A stretch of DNA of 44,273 nt from Desulfurococcales archaeon (GTDB lineage Archaea > Thermoproteota > Thermoprotei_A > Sulfolobales > Desulfurococcaceae), in the NCBI GenBank assembly GCA_021163115.1, contig JAGGXK010000071.1:1-44273 (forward strand), written 5' to 3'. The position numbers and the translations under genes were made by a program. Shown here in pieces: positions 9,666 through 18,322 of this stretch. Every line of letters starts with the position of its first letter. Position 1 is the stretch's first letter. The notes under the pieces were generated by a model. It was not told where the DNA came from. It saw nothing but the letters and a program-made list of their open reading frames with translations, and did no database searches.

Positions 9666-11393
9666 CTACTTAAGAACACTTGGTCTTTTGGCATAGGCTT
9701 TTTCCCTGGCATCTTCTATAATCTTCCTCATATATTCCGGATCAGTGAACTCTTTCGGTAGCTTAGGGAATACTGGATAGGGTTTCTTAATCTTGTGGCC
9801 AGGGCTTATAGGTAATTCTTTGATAGACCATAGTCTTCCCTGTTTCCATAATGGCTCATTTATATTAAGAAGGCTCCATATCTCTTCAGCCTTACCTGGT
9901 ATTATTGGTGCAAGTAATACTGTTAAAGCATAGACAAGGTTTATTCCAATCCACATGGTTGTAGCAGCATCCTCTGGCTTGCTCTTAATTTTATCCCATG
10001 GAGCTTTAGTGTTCAAATACTGGTTTCCAGCCCATGCGAGGCTAAGGATTTTCTCAAGAGCTATTCTTAGTCTAACCCCCTCAAACTCTCTATCCACATC
10101 ATCTACAGTATTCTTTATCTTTTCAACAAGCTCTTTATCTACATCATCTAGTTCTCCCTTGCTAGGTACAATGCCTCCGTATCTCTTATATATGAAGCTA
10201 AGTATTCTATGAATAAGATTACCTATATCATCGCATAGCTCTCTGTTTATAATCCTATAGAATTCCTTCCAACTAAAGTTTGCATCTCTTTGTTCAGGTC
10301 TTAGTCTTATTAGTGCAAACCTCCAGTAGTCAGGCTCCATGATCTCTAGGGCTTCATCGATCCAAATACCTATTCCTCTACTCTTACTAAATTTCTGGCC
10401 TTCGTAGAGGAGGTATTCTGTTGCTGCAATAGTCCATGGAAGAACATAGTCTTCTCCGCTGGCAATTTCTAGAGCTGGGAAGATGACGCTATGGAAGGGT
10501 ATGTTGTCTTTTCCTATGAAGAATACTACTCTAGTTGATGGGTCTTTCCAGTAATTAAGCCATTTTCCGGCTTCTTCTTTGTTTTCAAAATACTCCTTGG
10601 TAGCAGATATATAGCCTAGGAGTGCATCAAACCATACGTATATAGTTTTATCTTCAGCTCCTGGGAATGGGGCTGGAATACCCCATTTATTGTCTCTAGT
10701 AACACTTCTAGGTTTTAATCCCTCACCTATCCATGACAGAGTAAAGTTTTTCACATTATCTGGAAGTATTTCATTGGATTTAACCCACTCCAAGATCTTG
10801 TCTTGGAGTTTAGGAAGATCAAGGAACCAGTGAATAGTTTCTTTAAAGACAGGTTTTGAGCCACATAATACGCATCTAGGATTAATTAGTTCTGCTGGAT
10901 GTAGGAGTCTTCCACAGTTATCACATTGGTCTCCGCGGGCTTGGGTATATCCACAGTATGGGCATGTTCCTTCAATGAATCTGTCAGGGAGAAATATACC
11001 GTCCTTTGGACAGTATGGTACAATATCTTTCTGTGTAAATATGTATTTGTTTCTATATACTTTAAGCAGGAGATCTCTAACAAATTTTTTATGTATAGGG
11101 CTTTCGGTACGAGTATAGTTATCGAAGCTTATCCTCCATTCCTTGAAGAGCTTAGATACATATTCATGGACTTCATCGGTCATCTTCTTGGGTTCTATAC
11201 CCTTCTTTAAAGCCTCTACCTCTATAGGGGTACCATGCTCGTCGCTACCACTTACAAATACTACTTCGTCGCCACGCAATCTTACATAACGTACAAACAC
11301 GTCAGCTGATAGTATGCTTCCAATAAGGTTCCCAAGATGGGGAACGCTATTTACATAGGGCCATGCCGAGCCAACAATCCATTTAGATACCAT
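9666..11393 (-). CDS. metG: Methionyl-tRNA synthetase
   Basis: 575 residues, class I synthetase. The HIGH-equivalent is HLGN at 19-22, the KMSKS-equivalent is KFSKSRG near 337-343, and between them lies a four-knuckle zinc region with CPKDG, CPYC, CDNC and CVLC pairs (about residues 126-183). A helical anticodon-binding domain completes the protein. There is no C-terminal tRNA-binding OB domain, as is common in archaea that encode it separately. The ATG at 11391-11393 is preceded by a GGAGAT SD. It charges initiator and elongator tRNA-Met. Confidence 0.98.
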   Translation of the reverse strand: MVSKWIVGSAWPYVNSVPHLGNLIGSILSADVFVRYVRLRGDEVVFVSGSDEHGTPIEVEALKKGIEPKKMTDEVHEYVSKLFKEWRISFDNYTRTESPIHKKFVRDLLLKVYRNKYIFTQKDIVPYCPKDGIFLPDRFIEGTCPYCGYTQARGDQCDNCGRLLHPAELINPRCVLCGSKPVFKETIHWFLDLPKLQDKILEWVKSNEILPDNVKNFTLSWIGEGLKPRSVTRDNKWGIPAPFPGAEDKTIYVWFDALLGYISATKEYFENKEEAGKWLNYWKDPSTRVVFFIGKDNIPFHSVIFPALEIASGEDYVLPWTIAATEYLLYEGQKFSKSRGIGIWIDEALEIMEPDYWRFALIRLRPEQRDANFSWKEFYRIINRELCDDIGNLIHRILSFIYKRYGGIVPSKGELDDVDKELVEKIKNTVDDVDREFEGVRLRIALEKILSLAWAGNQYLNTKAPWDKIKSKPEDAATTMWIGINLVYALTVLLAPIIPGKAEEIWSLLNINEPLWKQGRLWSIKELPISPGHKIKKPYPVFPKLPKEFTDPEYMRKIIEDAREKAYAKRPSVLK

Positions 11394-11471
11394 TCTCTGG
11401 CATCTCCTATCTCTTGTATTGTCTTATATTAAGAAATAAATTACAACTATTTATGTTATTAGTTTAACTCT

Positions 11472-12155
11472 CTACTCGTTAGCAAATCTAATAACGTGTC
11501 TTAAGCCATTATTATCAGGTAGTATATCATAAGTTGTCTTGATTACATAGTCTTTAAGAATCCTTGTGGAAGAGGGGTGTTCTTTACCGACAAATAATAA
11601 GCTGTTGTTCCATACAGGTATAATGCATCCCTCTTCACATGTAATAGCTCCCTTTAGCCTCCTGCATATATGAGCTAGTAATGCAGGATCATCGCTACTT
11701 AGTATATATCCTAATAAGATTAGATCAAAAGGTTTTGCACCAATAGGCCCTGTTTCAGAATCTGTTTCATATAACAGTATTTTCCAGGAAGTGTTTATAG
11801 GGTTCATAGCTAGTACTTCATGTTTTTCCTTATACATAATCGATACAATATATCCTCCAAAAAACCATGTTAGTGCAGTAAATTGTGTAATAGGGCTAAG
11901 ATATTTCATAAAATCTTCCTTAGCTGTCTCAGTTAGATACATACAAAGATCTAGTACTATATCTCTTCCTAAGGATCTTGGTACATTTATTAAGTATACT
12001 TTATTCTCTCCCCTGATCTTTTTTATAACTCTATGCCTTAAGACAGGGAATCCTGCATAGCCTTCAAAGACACCGTCATAGTACTTAGCTATAACTACTA
12101 AACCTGGACAACTATATAATTCACTTAATATATCGTATTGTTTATTTTCACTCAT
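11472..12155 (-). CDS. Hypothetical protein, 227 residues
   Basis: Unrecognised. A soluble-looking protein with mixed alpha/beta character and six scattered cysteines; the local pair in ITCEEGCIIPVWNNSLL (about residues 170-186) could be a disulfide or a metal pair. No transmembrane helix longer than about 15 hydrophobic residues is convincing. It begins at an ATG at 12153-12155 and is transcribed divergently from the membrane-tethered winged-helix gene, with a 165-bp AT-rich promoter region between them. Start and frame are credible because the frame is open for its whole length with native codon use. Confidence 0.65.
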   Translation of the reverse strand: MSENKQYDILSELYSCPGLVVIAKYYDGVFEGYAGFPVLRHRVIKKIRGENKVYLINVPRSLGRDIVLDLCMYLTETAKEDFMKYLSPITQFTALTWFFGGYIVSIMYKEKHEVLAMNPINTSWKILLYETDSETGPIGAKPFDLILLGYILSSDDPALLAHICRRLKGAITCEEGCIIPVWNNSLLFVGKEHPSSTRILKDYVIKTTYDILPDNNGLRHVIRFANE

Positions 12156-12321
12156 TTCTTATCTACATCTCCATGGAACTATGCATGTCTTTTTCTAACT
12201 AGGTTTTATTACCCATACCTATATACATAAGTAGTATTTTGTTGATATTTAAATAAGATAGTAACTCCTTTACTATTTACAAGCATGGATATTACTGCTT
12301 AAAATATTGGGTGATAGGAGA

Positions 12322-12690
12322 ATGGATGACTATTTAGTGTTTGGTGTTGTCGGAGGTATTATCGTGGCTCTTGTTCTATTATTGTTTCTGTTGCGCAGGA
12401 AAAGTGAGGCAAGTCTAGAAATTGAAACAATTTCACCAACTGATGTTTTATCAGACGATATAATAAGAGAAATAATACTGCTTGTAGGTAATGCTGGTGA
12501 TAAGGGGATCCGGCAGAGCAGAATATCAAATATTCTTAAAAGACCTAAATCTACTATATCAAGGAAAATACGTAAGCTGAATAATGAGGGTTATGTCCAT
12601 GTAACTAGAGCGGGTAAGACAAACATTATTAGGTTAACTGATAAGGGGCTTGATTTATATAAAAAAATTATTGAGGCTAGTGGTTCTTGA
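12322..12690 (+). CDS. Membrane-tethered winged-helix transcription regulator
   Basis: 122 residues from the preferred ATG (12322). One N-terminal transmembrane helix (YLVFGVVGGIIVALVLLLFL, about residues 4-23) is followed by a basic stop (RRK), a linker, and a winged helix from about residue 48 to 120: IIREIILLVG, then the recognition segment RQSRISNILKRPKSTISRKIRKL, then the wing YVHVTRAGKTNIIRLTDKG. This is MarR/IclR-like. GGTGAT at 12309-12314 sits six bases before this ATG, better than the TTG at 12307. The stop overlaps the next gene's TTG (TTGA), so the pair is probably translationally coupled. Confidence 0.8.
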   Translation: MDDYLVFGVVGGIIVALVLLLFLLRRKSEASLEIETISPTDVLSDDIIREIILLVGNAGDKGIRQSRISNILKRPKSTISRKIRKLNNEGYVHVTRAGKTNIIRLTDKGLDLYKKIIEASGS

Positions 12691-13214
12691 GAGAGCCTAT
12701 TCCAGTATTTGGACAAGGGTTTTTCTATGTCTGGCATAATGGTAAAATAGATCAGATAATAGTATTTGACTATTTTGATCCCGATCAATACTACTATAAA
12801 GTATTGAATAATAAAGAAATGTACTTGAAGGAAAAGACCATGTTAATGAATAACATGCAATACTACCTTGATCAAGAGAAGGTTCTAATTAATGGTAACA
12901 GATCCTTCCCTAGAGTTAAACATGTTGATATAGGCTTAAGAGGCGATCCAAGATACCCGTTTATAATATTCTTCATAGAGTTTGGAGGAGTTTTTGTAAA
13001 AGGACTTAATGTGTACGAGAATATCTATGAGGAGGAAGTTGTTGATTATAGCTATATAGTATACTGGATATTTAGTGAAGGCTTAAAGGCTGTTGAAGCC
13101 GATGTTGGTGTAAAGTATGAACTGGCTAGCGATGCACATATTCTAAAGTTCTTTGTCCGGAAGGGAACAAGAGTTGGTGGATATGAAAGAATAGTCTTTG
13201 AGTTACTAGATTAA
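12687..13214 (+). CDS. Hypothetical protein coupled to the membrane-tethered regulator
   Basis: 175 residues, unrecognised. Rich in aromatic residues, especially tyrosine and phenylalanine (GQGFFYVWHNGK near residue 8; FIIFFIEFGGVFVKGLNVY near 90-108), with predicted beta strands and no convincing transmembrane span. It starts with TTG at 12687, sharing the TTGA junction with the upstream winged-helix gene; that overlap is the best argument for the start and for a shared role. It may bind a ligand or partner sensed by the regulator, which is inference. It ends one base before the convergent HTH/zinc-ribbon gene. Confidence 0.65.
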   Translation: MREPIPVFGQGFFYVWHNGKIDQIIVFDYFDPDQYYYKVLNNKEMYLKEKTMLMNNMQYYLDQEKVLINGNRSFPRVKHVDIGLRGDPRYPFIIFFIEFGGVFVKGLNVYENIYEEEVVDYSYIVYWIFSEGLKAVEADVGVKYELASDAHILKFFVRKGTRVGGYERIVFELLD

Positions 13215-13215
13215 A

Positions 13216-13548
13216 TCACTTACTTACAATAATCGAGAACCTAGGAGGCTCTATCCATTCAGACCCACATCTAGGACATCGACTGGGTTTTTTAGGTTTA
13301 TCAATGCTTTTAAATATATACCCGCATTTTCTACACCTGGGATAACTCATTACAAGAACTTCCTGTCCATTAGACCGCCTCCTTATGGTCTTTGCTATGT
13401 GGGCTAGATGATTATATACATCCCTAGGCTTTAGATCGATGCCAAGTATAGATATGATCTCATCTACGGAAAAGAACTCACCCCTATTCTCTCTAAGAAA
13501 CTTCATTATCTTTTCTCTAGTGCTAAGCTCCTCCAATATACGCACCAA
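13216..13548 (-). CDS. HTH regulator with C-terminal zinc ribbon (COG3357-like)
   Basis: 110 residues. A winged-helix-like N-terminus (TREKIMKFLRENRGEFFSVDEIISILG, about 10-36) is followed by a four-cysteine zinc ribbon: CRKCGY near residue 72 and CPRCGSEW near 93. This is the domain order of the archaeal COG3357 regulators. Target genes are unknown. The frame opens at TTG 13546-13548, but the SD is weak there; a start at the next GTG or at the ATG around codon 15 cannot be excluded. It converges with the 175-residue gene. Confidence 0.78.
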   Translation of the reverse strand: MVRILEELSTREKIMKFLRENRGEFFSVDEIISILGIDLKPRDVYNHLAHIAKTIRRRSNGQEVLVMSYPRCRKCGYIFKSIDKPKKPSRCPRCGSEWIEPPRFSIIVSK

Positions 13549-13596
13549 TAGCTATTCTTCTCTCAACAAATATTTCCGTCACCCATATTAAATACC

Positions 13597-13607
13597 TTAA
13601 AATAAAT
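13597..13607 (+). promoter_or_regulatory. TATA-like element ahead of the non-coding RNA region
   Basis: TTAAAATAAAT about 20-25 bp upstream of the start of the candidate C/D RNA (13617). Spacing fits an archaeal TATA box. Seen in sequence, role inferred. Confidence 0.4.
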
Positions 13608-13616
13608 ACACTAGAA

Positions 13617-13694
13617 TGAAGATGATGAGTGGGGACCTCCCACTAGGGGAGGTTTCCTGAATACTATGTGATGTAGGGCCAAAGCGCTGATTCA
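13617..13694 (+). ncRNA. Candidate C/D box small RNA with an internal hairpin
   Basis: Within a 412-bp gap without genes. Box C ATGATGA at 13622-13628, D' box CTGA at 13657-13660, C'-like GTGATGT at 13668-13674 and D box CTGA at 13687-13690 occur in the correct order. TGAA before box C pairs with TTCA after box D, which is the expected terminal stem. The D'-C' spacing (7 nt) and the C'-D guide (12 nt, 13675-13686) are normal. The C-D' interval is not: 28 nt forming an 11-bp hairpin (13631-13657, two G-U pairs). It would guide 2'-O-methylation through the D guide only. Identity is inferred from boxes; no target was assigned. Confidence 0.55.
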
Positions 13695-13912
13695 AATACT
13701 TTAAACTCGATGACGAATACGCCATCGGACGAGCTCTATAAATTAAAAAGCAATGAGTAGAATCCGACCCAACTGAGAGCTATTTTCCCTAGCCATTTCA
13801 TTTGATAATATAGTCTGATAGCAGGATCGTTGGATCACCCCTTAGTATCGAGCTTACAAGAACAGTTTGTTTCTTGGAATTAAGTTAGCAGGTGAAATGT
13901 GTGAGTCTTTTT
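13695..13912 (+). other. Non-coding stretch between the C/D RNA candidate and priL
   Basis: No open frame of note. It contains a second, weaker C/D-like arrangement (GATGA at 13709-13713, ATGAG near 13753, CTGA at 13773-13776), a 6-bp stem AGCTCT/AGAGCT (13732-13737 with 13776-13781), a CAAGAA/TTCTTG hairpin (13857-13876) and a T5 run at 13908-13912 that could end transcription. A single transcript of about 290 nt from 13617 to 13912 is possible, as are several small RNAs. I could not match it to RNase P or SRP RNA signatures. Confidence 0.4.
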
Positions 13913-13913
13913 C

Positions 13914-13923
13914 TATTTAAATA
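13914..13923 (+). promoter_or_regulatory. TATA box of priL
   Basis: TATTTAAATA, 38-47 bp before the priL ATG, giving a start of transcription near 13940-13945 and a short leader containing GGTG/AGGTA purine runs. Confidence 0.5.
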
Positions 13924-13960
13924 CTTTACTATAATCTATGGGGAGTGGTGTATCTAGGTA

Positions 13961-15064
13961 ATGCTGCGAATAGTATCCATTGATTATAAGCGATATCCGT
14001 TCCTGGCTGATCCTAGCGAGTTTGTTAGGAAGCGGTGGCCGGGTCTGGGTATTGTTGATCTTATTATTACAAAGTCTGGAGTGATCTATGAGAGGGCTAT
14101 GGATATAATAAGAAATGTTATTGAAAACGCTAGTATCGGTAAGCCCAGGTACATTACTGAAGAAGAAGTAGTATCTTTTTATGCAGCGCTAATGATTATT
14201 GCAATGGTTGGTAGCCGCTGGCTTGTAGATAGGTTTGCATTAACCTATTCAAAATACTCGGCATTGCTTCTTAAACGTGAACCTCCTGAAACCGTTGAAG
14301 CTATAGCAAAAAGAGTTGGAATAGACCTTATTTATGATCCTGTTAAAGCACCACGAATACCCCTGGGTTTTAAGAGAGGGACACTAGTTTACAGGATCCT
14401 TCCCTATAGCATGAGCATTAAGGATTACCTAGTGTATGGGAAGAGATTAATAAATGATCCAAAATATGCGCTTGTCAACCAAATAGTTGATGGAGGGAGG
14501 GTATATTTAGAACCGGATATTGCTATAAGAATTGTTGAAGAAGCTATTACACAATATATAAAATCTATGGTAAAACCTATAGAGGAGATACCATCTGAGC
14601 TAGTAGATGTTGTTAAAGAGATCAAGAACCTATTAGCAAGGACTTCAAAGGAGGGTGTGGGAGATCAGGGATTTTCTGAAGAGGCTCATGTAATAGACTT
14701 TAATAAATTCCCACCATGTATGAAGAAGATTATTGAAGATCTGAGAAATGGAGAGAATCTAAGTCATCATGCTAGATTCACTGTTGCAGCATTTCTGGCT
14801 CGAATAGGATTAGATGTAGATAATGTACTTGAGTTGTTTAGGAAAACACCCGATTTTAATGAAAGAATTGCTAGATACCAGGTAGAACACATAGCAGGTC
14901 TTAGGGGTTCTAAGAAGAAATACATGCCATATAGTTGTCAAACTATGAAGAGCCTAGGTTTATGTCCTATTGATGGAGATTGTGGTGGAAAAAACCCCCT
15001 TGTGGTTTACTGGAGAAACATTAGAAGAGGTATAAAGAAAACCTCTTTTAAGAAAAATGCTTAG
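13961..15064 (+). CDS. priL: DNA primase large subunit
   Basis: 367 residues. The N-terminal helical part (YPFLADPSEFVRKRWPGLGI near residues 11-30) and the C-terminal Fe-S domain fit archaeal PriL. Four cysteines suited to hold a [4Fe-4S] cluster are present in the order expected: FPPC, then YSC, LGLC and GDC in the last 60 residues, with the HHARF and RYQVEHIAG segments between them. PriL pairs with the catalytic PriS subunit to make RNA/DNA primers at replication forks. ATG 13961. PriS is not in the window. The following gene starts 46 bp downstream. Confidence 0.95.
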   Translation: MLRIVSIDYKRYPFLADPSEFVRKRWPGLGIVDLIITKSGVIYERAMDIIRNVIENASIGKPRYITEEEVVSFYAALMIIAMVGSRWLVDRFALTYSKYSALLLKREPPETVEAIAKRVGIDLIYDPVKAPRIPLGFKRGTLVYRILPYSMSIKDYLVYGKRLINDPKYALVNQIVDGGRVYLEPDIAIRIVEEAITQYIKSMVKPIEEIPSELVDVVKEIKNLLARTSKEGVGDQGFSEEAHVIDFNKFPPCMKKIIEDLRNGENLSHHARFTVAAFLARIGLDVDNVLELFRKTPDFNERIARYQVEHIAGLRGSKKKYMPYSCQTMKSLGLCPIDGDCGGKNPLVVYWRNIRRGIKKTSFKKNA

Positions 15065-15119
15065 TACCAGAAATAGTTAATAAGACTATTTTATCACTAT
15101 GTAAAAACAGGTGGTTTCT

Positions 15120-15533
15120 GTGATTGATACAGGTAAAGCTATAATTGTTGAGGCATGCAAGGGTGTAGTAAAAGCTAAAAGAGTTGTTGAGGGTTCTCTC
15201 CACAATATTGTTAAGGAGGAGGCAAAGAAAGCCCTTGATAAATGGGATCCAAGTAGTTCAAACTTTGATATAATTCTCTATGAACATGATGTTGAAAGGT
15301 TATTACCGTTAAAGCCCGAGGAAGCTGATATAGTATTAAAGCTTGAGCCTACACGAATGAAGGATCGAGTAATATTTACACTTCCAATATACATAATTAG
15401 CTATAAAAACTATAGATCAGGTGAGGTAACTATTGATGAAGAGGCTATTGTGGTTGCACCATACATTACTGATGACTATATAAGCTATGTTGAAGAAGTA
15501 GCTATATTAACAACAAAAGAGGAGGAACAATAA
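15120..15533 (+). CDS. Conserved archaeal protein, DUF2286-like
   Basis: 137 residues from the preferred GTG at 15120, which has a GGTGG SD five bases upstream (15110-15114); an earlier in-frame GTG at 15111 overlaps that SD and is less likely. Soluble, acidic, with the pattern IVVEACKGVVKAKRVV-like near the N-terminus and LPIYIISYKNYRSG in the second half. It reminds me of the crenarchaeal DUF2286 family, but I am not sure. It sits between priL and a membrane protein, all on the plus strand, and may be co-expressed with priL. Function unknown. Confidence 0.7.
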   Translation: MIDTGKAIIVEACKGVVKAKRVVEGSLHNIVKEEAKKALDKWDPSSSNFDIILYEHDVERLLPLKPEEADIVLKLEPTRMKDRVIFTLPIYIISYKNYRSGEVTIDEEAIVVAPYITDDYISYVEEVAILTTKEEEQ

Positions 15534-15577
15534 CTACTCCCCCAAGGATTTTCTGTACTTTCATGGATGTGTAGAAG

Positions 15578-16162
15578 ATGTTTTTCAACACACATAGGCT
15601 ATACAACATTGTTTCAGCAATGTTTTCCGCACCCTTTATTGCAGCTCTCGTTACAGCCCTGCTTTATATCTATGCAGTTATAACAATTATCGAGCTACTT
15701 ATCCTGTTTTTGTCCATAGTCATTATACCCTTAGTTGTTAGCATACTATGGGCTTGGAGCAAGGGTATTCAATGGGACTATCCTGAGCGAAGACACAGAA
15801 TCACCCCGTTCTCATTAATTGTCTTTGGCTATTTCTTAGGATTTTCATTTCTCTATATAATGCCTTCAACAATGTATTCTAAGATACTAGTTTTTAGTTA
15901 CCTCCTTAACGGGTTTATCTCGCTAGTTATAACACTCTGGTATAAAATAAGTATCCATGTTGTTGGTATTGCTGGTCCAGCTACATTTCTTTATTTAATA
16001 AATTATATAGGCTCATCAATAATGTTTTATATATTATCAGTTATAGTGAGCTATTCAAGGTATAGGCTAAAGAGACATACACTTCCCCAAATAATTCTAG
16101 GATATACCGTAGCAATTTCAACAACATATATAGCATACATAGTATGTACTAGCTATTTGTAA
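15578..16162 (+). CDS. Integral membrane protein of unknown function
   Basis: 194 residues with about six hydrophobic helices (roughly 10-32, 35-52, 73-90, 97-118, 126-155, 170-192). A polar cytosolic-type loop RRHRITPF lies near residue 70 after WAWSKGIQWDYPE. The pattern of a small six-helix protein with a conserved-looking arginine/histidine loop resembles phosphatase (PAP2)-like membrane proteins, but the catalytic motif is not complete, so I make no assignment. ATG 15578. Confidence 0.68.
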   Translation: MFFNTHRLYNIVSAMFSAPFIAALVTALLYIYAVITIIELLILFLSIVIIPLVVSILWAWSKGIQWDYPERRHRITPFSLIVFGYFLGFSFLYIMPSTMYSKILVFSYLLNGFISLVITLWYKISIHVVGIAGPATFLYLINYIGSSIMFYILSVIVSYSRYRLKRHTLPQIILGYTVAISTTYIAYIVCTSYL

Positions 16163-16227
16163 AACATAGAACTAGGATATGCTAGTGTACCAGCATCCAG
16201 TAATTTAGTACCATGTAGGGATGTGTA

Positions 16228-16947
16228 TTGGCTAGGTTTTGTATATACTGTGGAACAACTGGTGATAAAGAAAACCCTGTCATCAATGGTGTTTGTCTAA
16301 GATGTAGACTTAAGCGAAAGGAGCTTGTATCCCTTAAAAAGAAGTCAATAAAGGTTAGCTACTGTAAAATATGTGGTGCTATTAAAGTTGGATATAAATG
16401 GGTTGATACAAGTGGTTTTGAGGGTGCTATATCATTTATAATAAACAATATTGTTAAAGAACTTCTTATTCCAGGTAGTGGAGTAAGTAACATTAAAATT
16501 ACTGGTTTTAACTTGAAAACAATGGCGTCTTGGAGAACTGTTGTTGAGATAGACATCATGGGATCATATGGTGAAACTGTTTTCCAGGATAGAGAGGAGG
16601 TAGTAATATATCTTGATCCTGTAAAGTGCCCGCGTTGCATAATGTATGATAGTAGAGAATTTGAAGCAGTGGTTCAGATTAGAGGCATAGATCCTAGTGT
16701 AATTAATAGGGTCATTGTGGAGGAACTAAATCTTGATAATAGGATCCGTAGGGACTTGATAGAAGCTATTGAGGTAGCAAAAGGTATAGATCTATACTTC
16801 TATACATATGGTGCAGCAAGGAAAATCGCTAGGAGAATTGCAGCTAAACTAGGTAATCTCATAGTTTCTGAGACCTATGAGGGAGCTGGTATGAGAAGTG
16901 GGAAACAAAGAGCTAGACTATATATTAGTGTAAAGCCAAGAGTGTAA
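16228..16947 (+). CDS. NMD3-family ribosome-associated protein
   Basis: 239 residues. Three CxxC pairs mark the archaeal NMD3 zinc region: FCIYCG at residues 4-9 with CLRCRLK near 23-29, then YCKICG near 44-49, and CPRCIM near 132-137. The RGI... repeat EFEAVVQIRG leads into the conserved core. In eukaryotes NMD3 exports the 60S subunit; archaeal versions lack the export signals and probably act in 50S subunit maturation. The start is TTG 16228 with GGGATG upstream. Short for the family but complete at the zinc and core domains. Confidence 0.88.
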   Translation: MARFCIYCGTTGDKENPVINGVCLRCRLKRKELVSLKKKSIKVSYCKICGAIKVGYKWVDTSGFEGAISFIINNIVKELLIPGSGVSNIKITGFNLKTMASWRTVVEIDIMGSYGETVFQDREEVVIYLDPVKCPRCIMYDSREFEAVVQIRGIDPSVINRVIVEELNLDNRIRRDLIEAIEVAKGIDLYFYTYGAARKIARRIAAKLGNLIVSETYEGAGMRSGKQRARLYISVKPRV

Positions 16948-16977
16948 TCCCACATATATAAGAGACTCCATACAATC

Positions 16978-16989
16978 TTAATATATAAG
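16978..16989 (+). promoter_or_regulatory. TATA box of the suf-associated regulator
   Basis: TTAATATATAAG immediately upstream of the regulator. It rules out the GTG at 16992, which would lie at or before the transcription start, and favours the ATG at 17019 behind GGGAGGT (17005-17011). Confidence 0.6.
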
Positions 16990-17018
16990 GTGTGGGAAAG
17001 AGTAGGGAGGTCGCTAAA

Positions 17019-17561
17019 ATGACTACTAAGAATAAAAGATATCCAGTAAAAGAGGATCTTATATTGATCCAGGAGCTGGTTAAGGATGGTAGAAAAAGCA
17101 TTTCTGACTTGGCAAGACTTACAGGATTGTCGTATACTACTATACGTGAAAGACTTAATAGACTTATGGAGCGTAAGTTATTGGAAATAAAGCCTCTTGT
17201 TAATTCTAAACTAGTAGGTAATACTGCAGCACTGGTTAGAGTAAAAACAAGGAATCCAAAGAAGCTAATTGATAGACTCTGTTTATGTAATAGGGTTTTA
17301 TCAATAATAGTATCTAATTCAAATAACGAGGTATTGGTTGCTATAGTTGGAAAAGATAAGCTTGAGATAATCATTATCGTGGAGAGATTAATAGCTAGAG
17401 AAGAATGGGTTGAAGAATTCCAGATAGAATACGGTATGCTCCCCTCTGATACAATGATACCTCTCCGCAATCCATATAGTTTATGTGGATCATGTGTGTA
17501 TAGGAGTATGTATAAATGCAGCGGATGCTTACCCCCGCTTAGAATACGCTCACGTAGCTAA
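17019..17561 (+). CDS. Lrp/AsnC-like regulator with a four-cysteine C-terminal tail
   Basis: 180 residues from ATG 17019. An N-terminal winged helix of the Lrp type (LILIQELVKDGRKSISDLARLTGLSYTTIRERLNRL is the HTH region, about residues 14-50) is followed by a small alpha/beta domain that is shorter than a standard RAM domain. The C-terminal 25 residues hold cysteines at about 156, 159, 167 and 170 (CX2CX7CX2C), suited to an Fe-S cluster or zinc; two more cysteines lie at 88 and 90. It is 20 bp upstream of sufC on the same strand. I infer a cluster-sensing regulator of the suf genes; zinc-only structural use is the alternative. Confidence 0.8.
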   Translation: MTTKNKRYPVKEDLILIQELVKDGRKSISDLARLTGLSYTTIRERLNRLMERKLLEIKPLVNSKLVGNTAALVRVKTRNPKKLIDRLCLCNRVLSIIVSNSNNEVLVAIVGKDKLEIIIIVERLIAREEWVEEFQIEYGMLPSDTMIPLRNPYSLCGSCVYRSMYKCSGCLPPLRIRSRS

Positions 17562-17581
17562 AGACACTGTAGGTGAGGTAA

Positions 17582-18307
17582 ATGGCTTTACTTGATGTCA
17601 GGGAGTTGGCTGTCCGCGTTGATGGTAAAAATATTATTGAGAACGTATCCCTCCGGATCAACAAAGGAGAGATAACTGTATTAATGGGTCCTAATGCTAG
17701 CGGCAAATCTACACTCTTATATTCTATCATGGGTCTTCAAAAGTATAGAGTAGTTAAGGGGAAAATATTATTTAATGGAAAAGACATAACAAATGAGCCT
17801 TCATGGAAGAGGGCAAGAATGGGTATAGGATTAGCGTTTCAGAATCCACCAAAGATTCTTATTAGGCTAAGGTATCTTTCAAGAAAAATAGCTGAATTAC
17901 ATAGTTTTCATGAGTCATTAGAGAATATATCGAAACTACTTAGCATGGATCAGTTGCTTGACAGGAATATACACTATGGTTTTAGTGGAGGAGAGAGTAA
18001 GAGGACAGAGCTATTTCTGCTAATGCTTCAAAAACCAAAACTAGCATTGTTAGATGAACCCGATAGCGGTGTTGATATAGAAAGCATTAGATCTATTGCC
18101 GACTGTATAAATAGGTTAGCAGAAAACGGGGCTGGTGTGCTTCTTGTAACCCACCAGGGATACATACTTAGATATATTGATAATCTTGGGAGAGGTTACG
18201 TAATGTATAATGGAAGGATAATATATGAGGACGATGCATATATTGTACTTAAAAAAATAATGATACAAGGTTATTCAGGCTTAGCTTCTTCACATAAAAA
18301 AGCCTAG
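17582..18307 (+). CDS. sufC: Fe-S cluster assembly ATPase SufC
   Basis: 241 residues, complete ABC ATPase: Walker A GPNASGKST at 36-44, Q-loop AFQNPP near 85-90, signature FSGGES at 134-139, Walker B LALLDEPD at 154-161 followed by SGVD (typical of SufC D-loop), and the switch histidine at 191. SufC drives assembly of Fe-S clusters on SufB or SufBD. ATG 17582 lies behind a GGTGAGG SD. sufB starts 15 bp downstream and the cysteine-tailed regulator ends 20 bp upstream. Confidence 0.97.
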   Translation: MALLDVRELAVRVDGKNIIENVSLRINKGEITVLMGPNASGKSTLLYSIMGLQKYRVVKGKILFNGKDITNEPSWKRARMGIGLAFQNPPKILIRLRYLSRKIAELHSFHESLENISKLLSMDQLLDRNIHYGFSGGESKRTELFLLMLQKPKLALLDEPDSGVDIESIRSIADCINRLAENGAGVLLVTHQGYILRYIDNLGRGYVMYNGRIIYEDDAYIVLKKIMIQGYSGLASSHKKA

Positions 18308-18322
18308 AGTAAGGTGTAGTGA

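Noticed and set aside
13704-13781. Second C/D box RNA
   Set aside because: Only the D box and a GATGA core are convincing; D' is missing and the terminal stem does not form.
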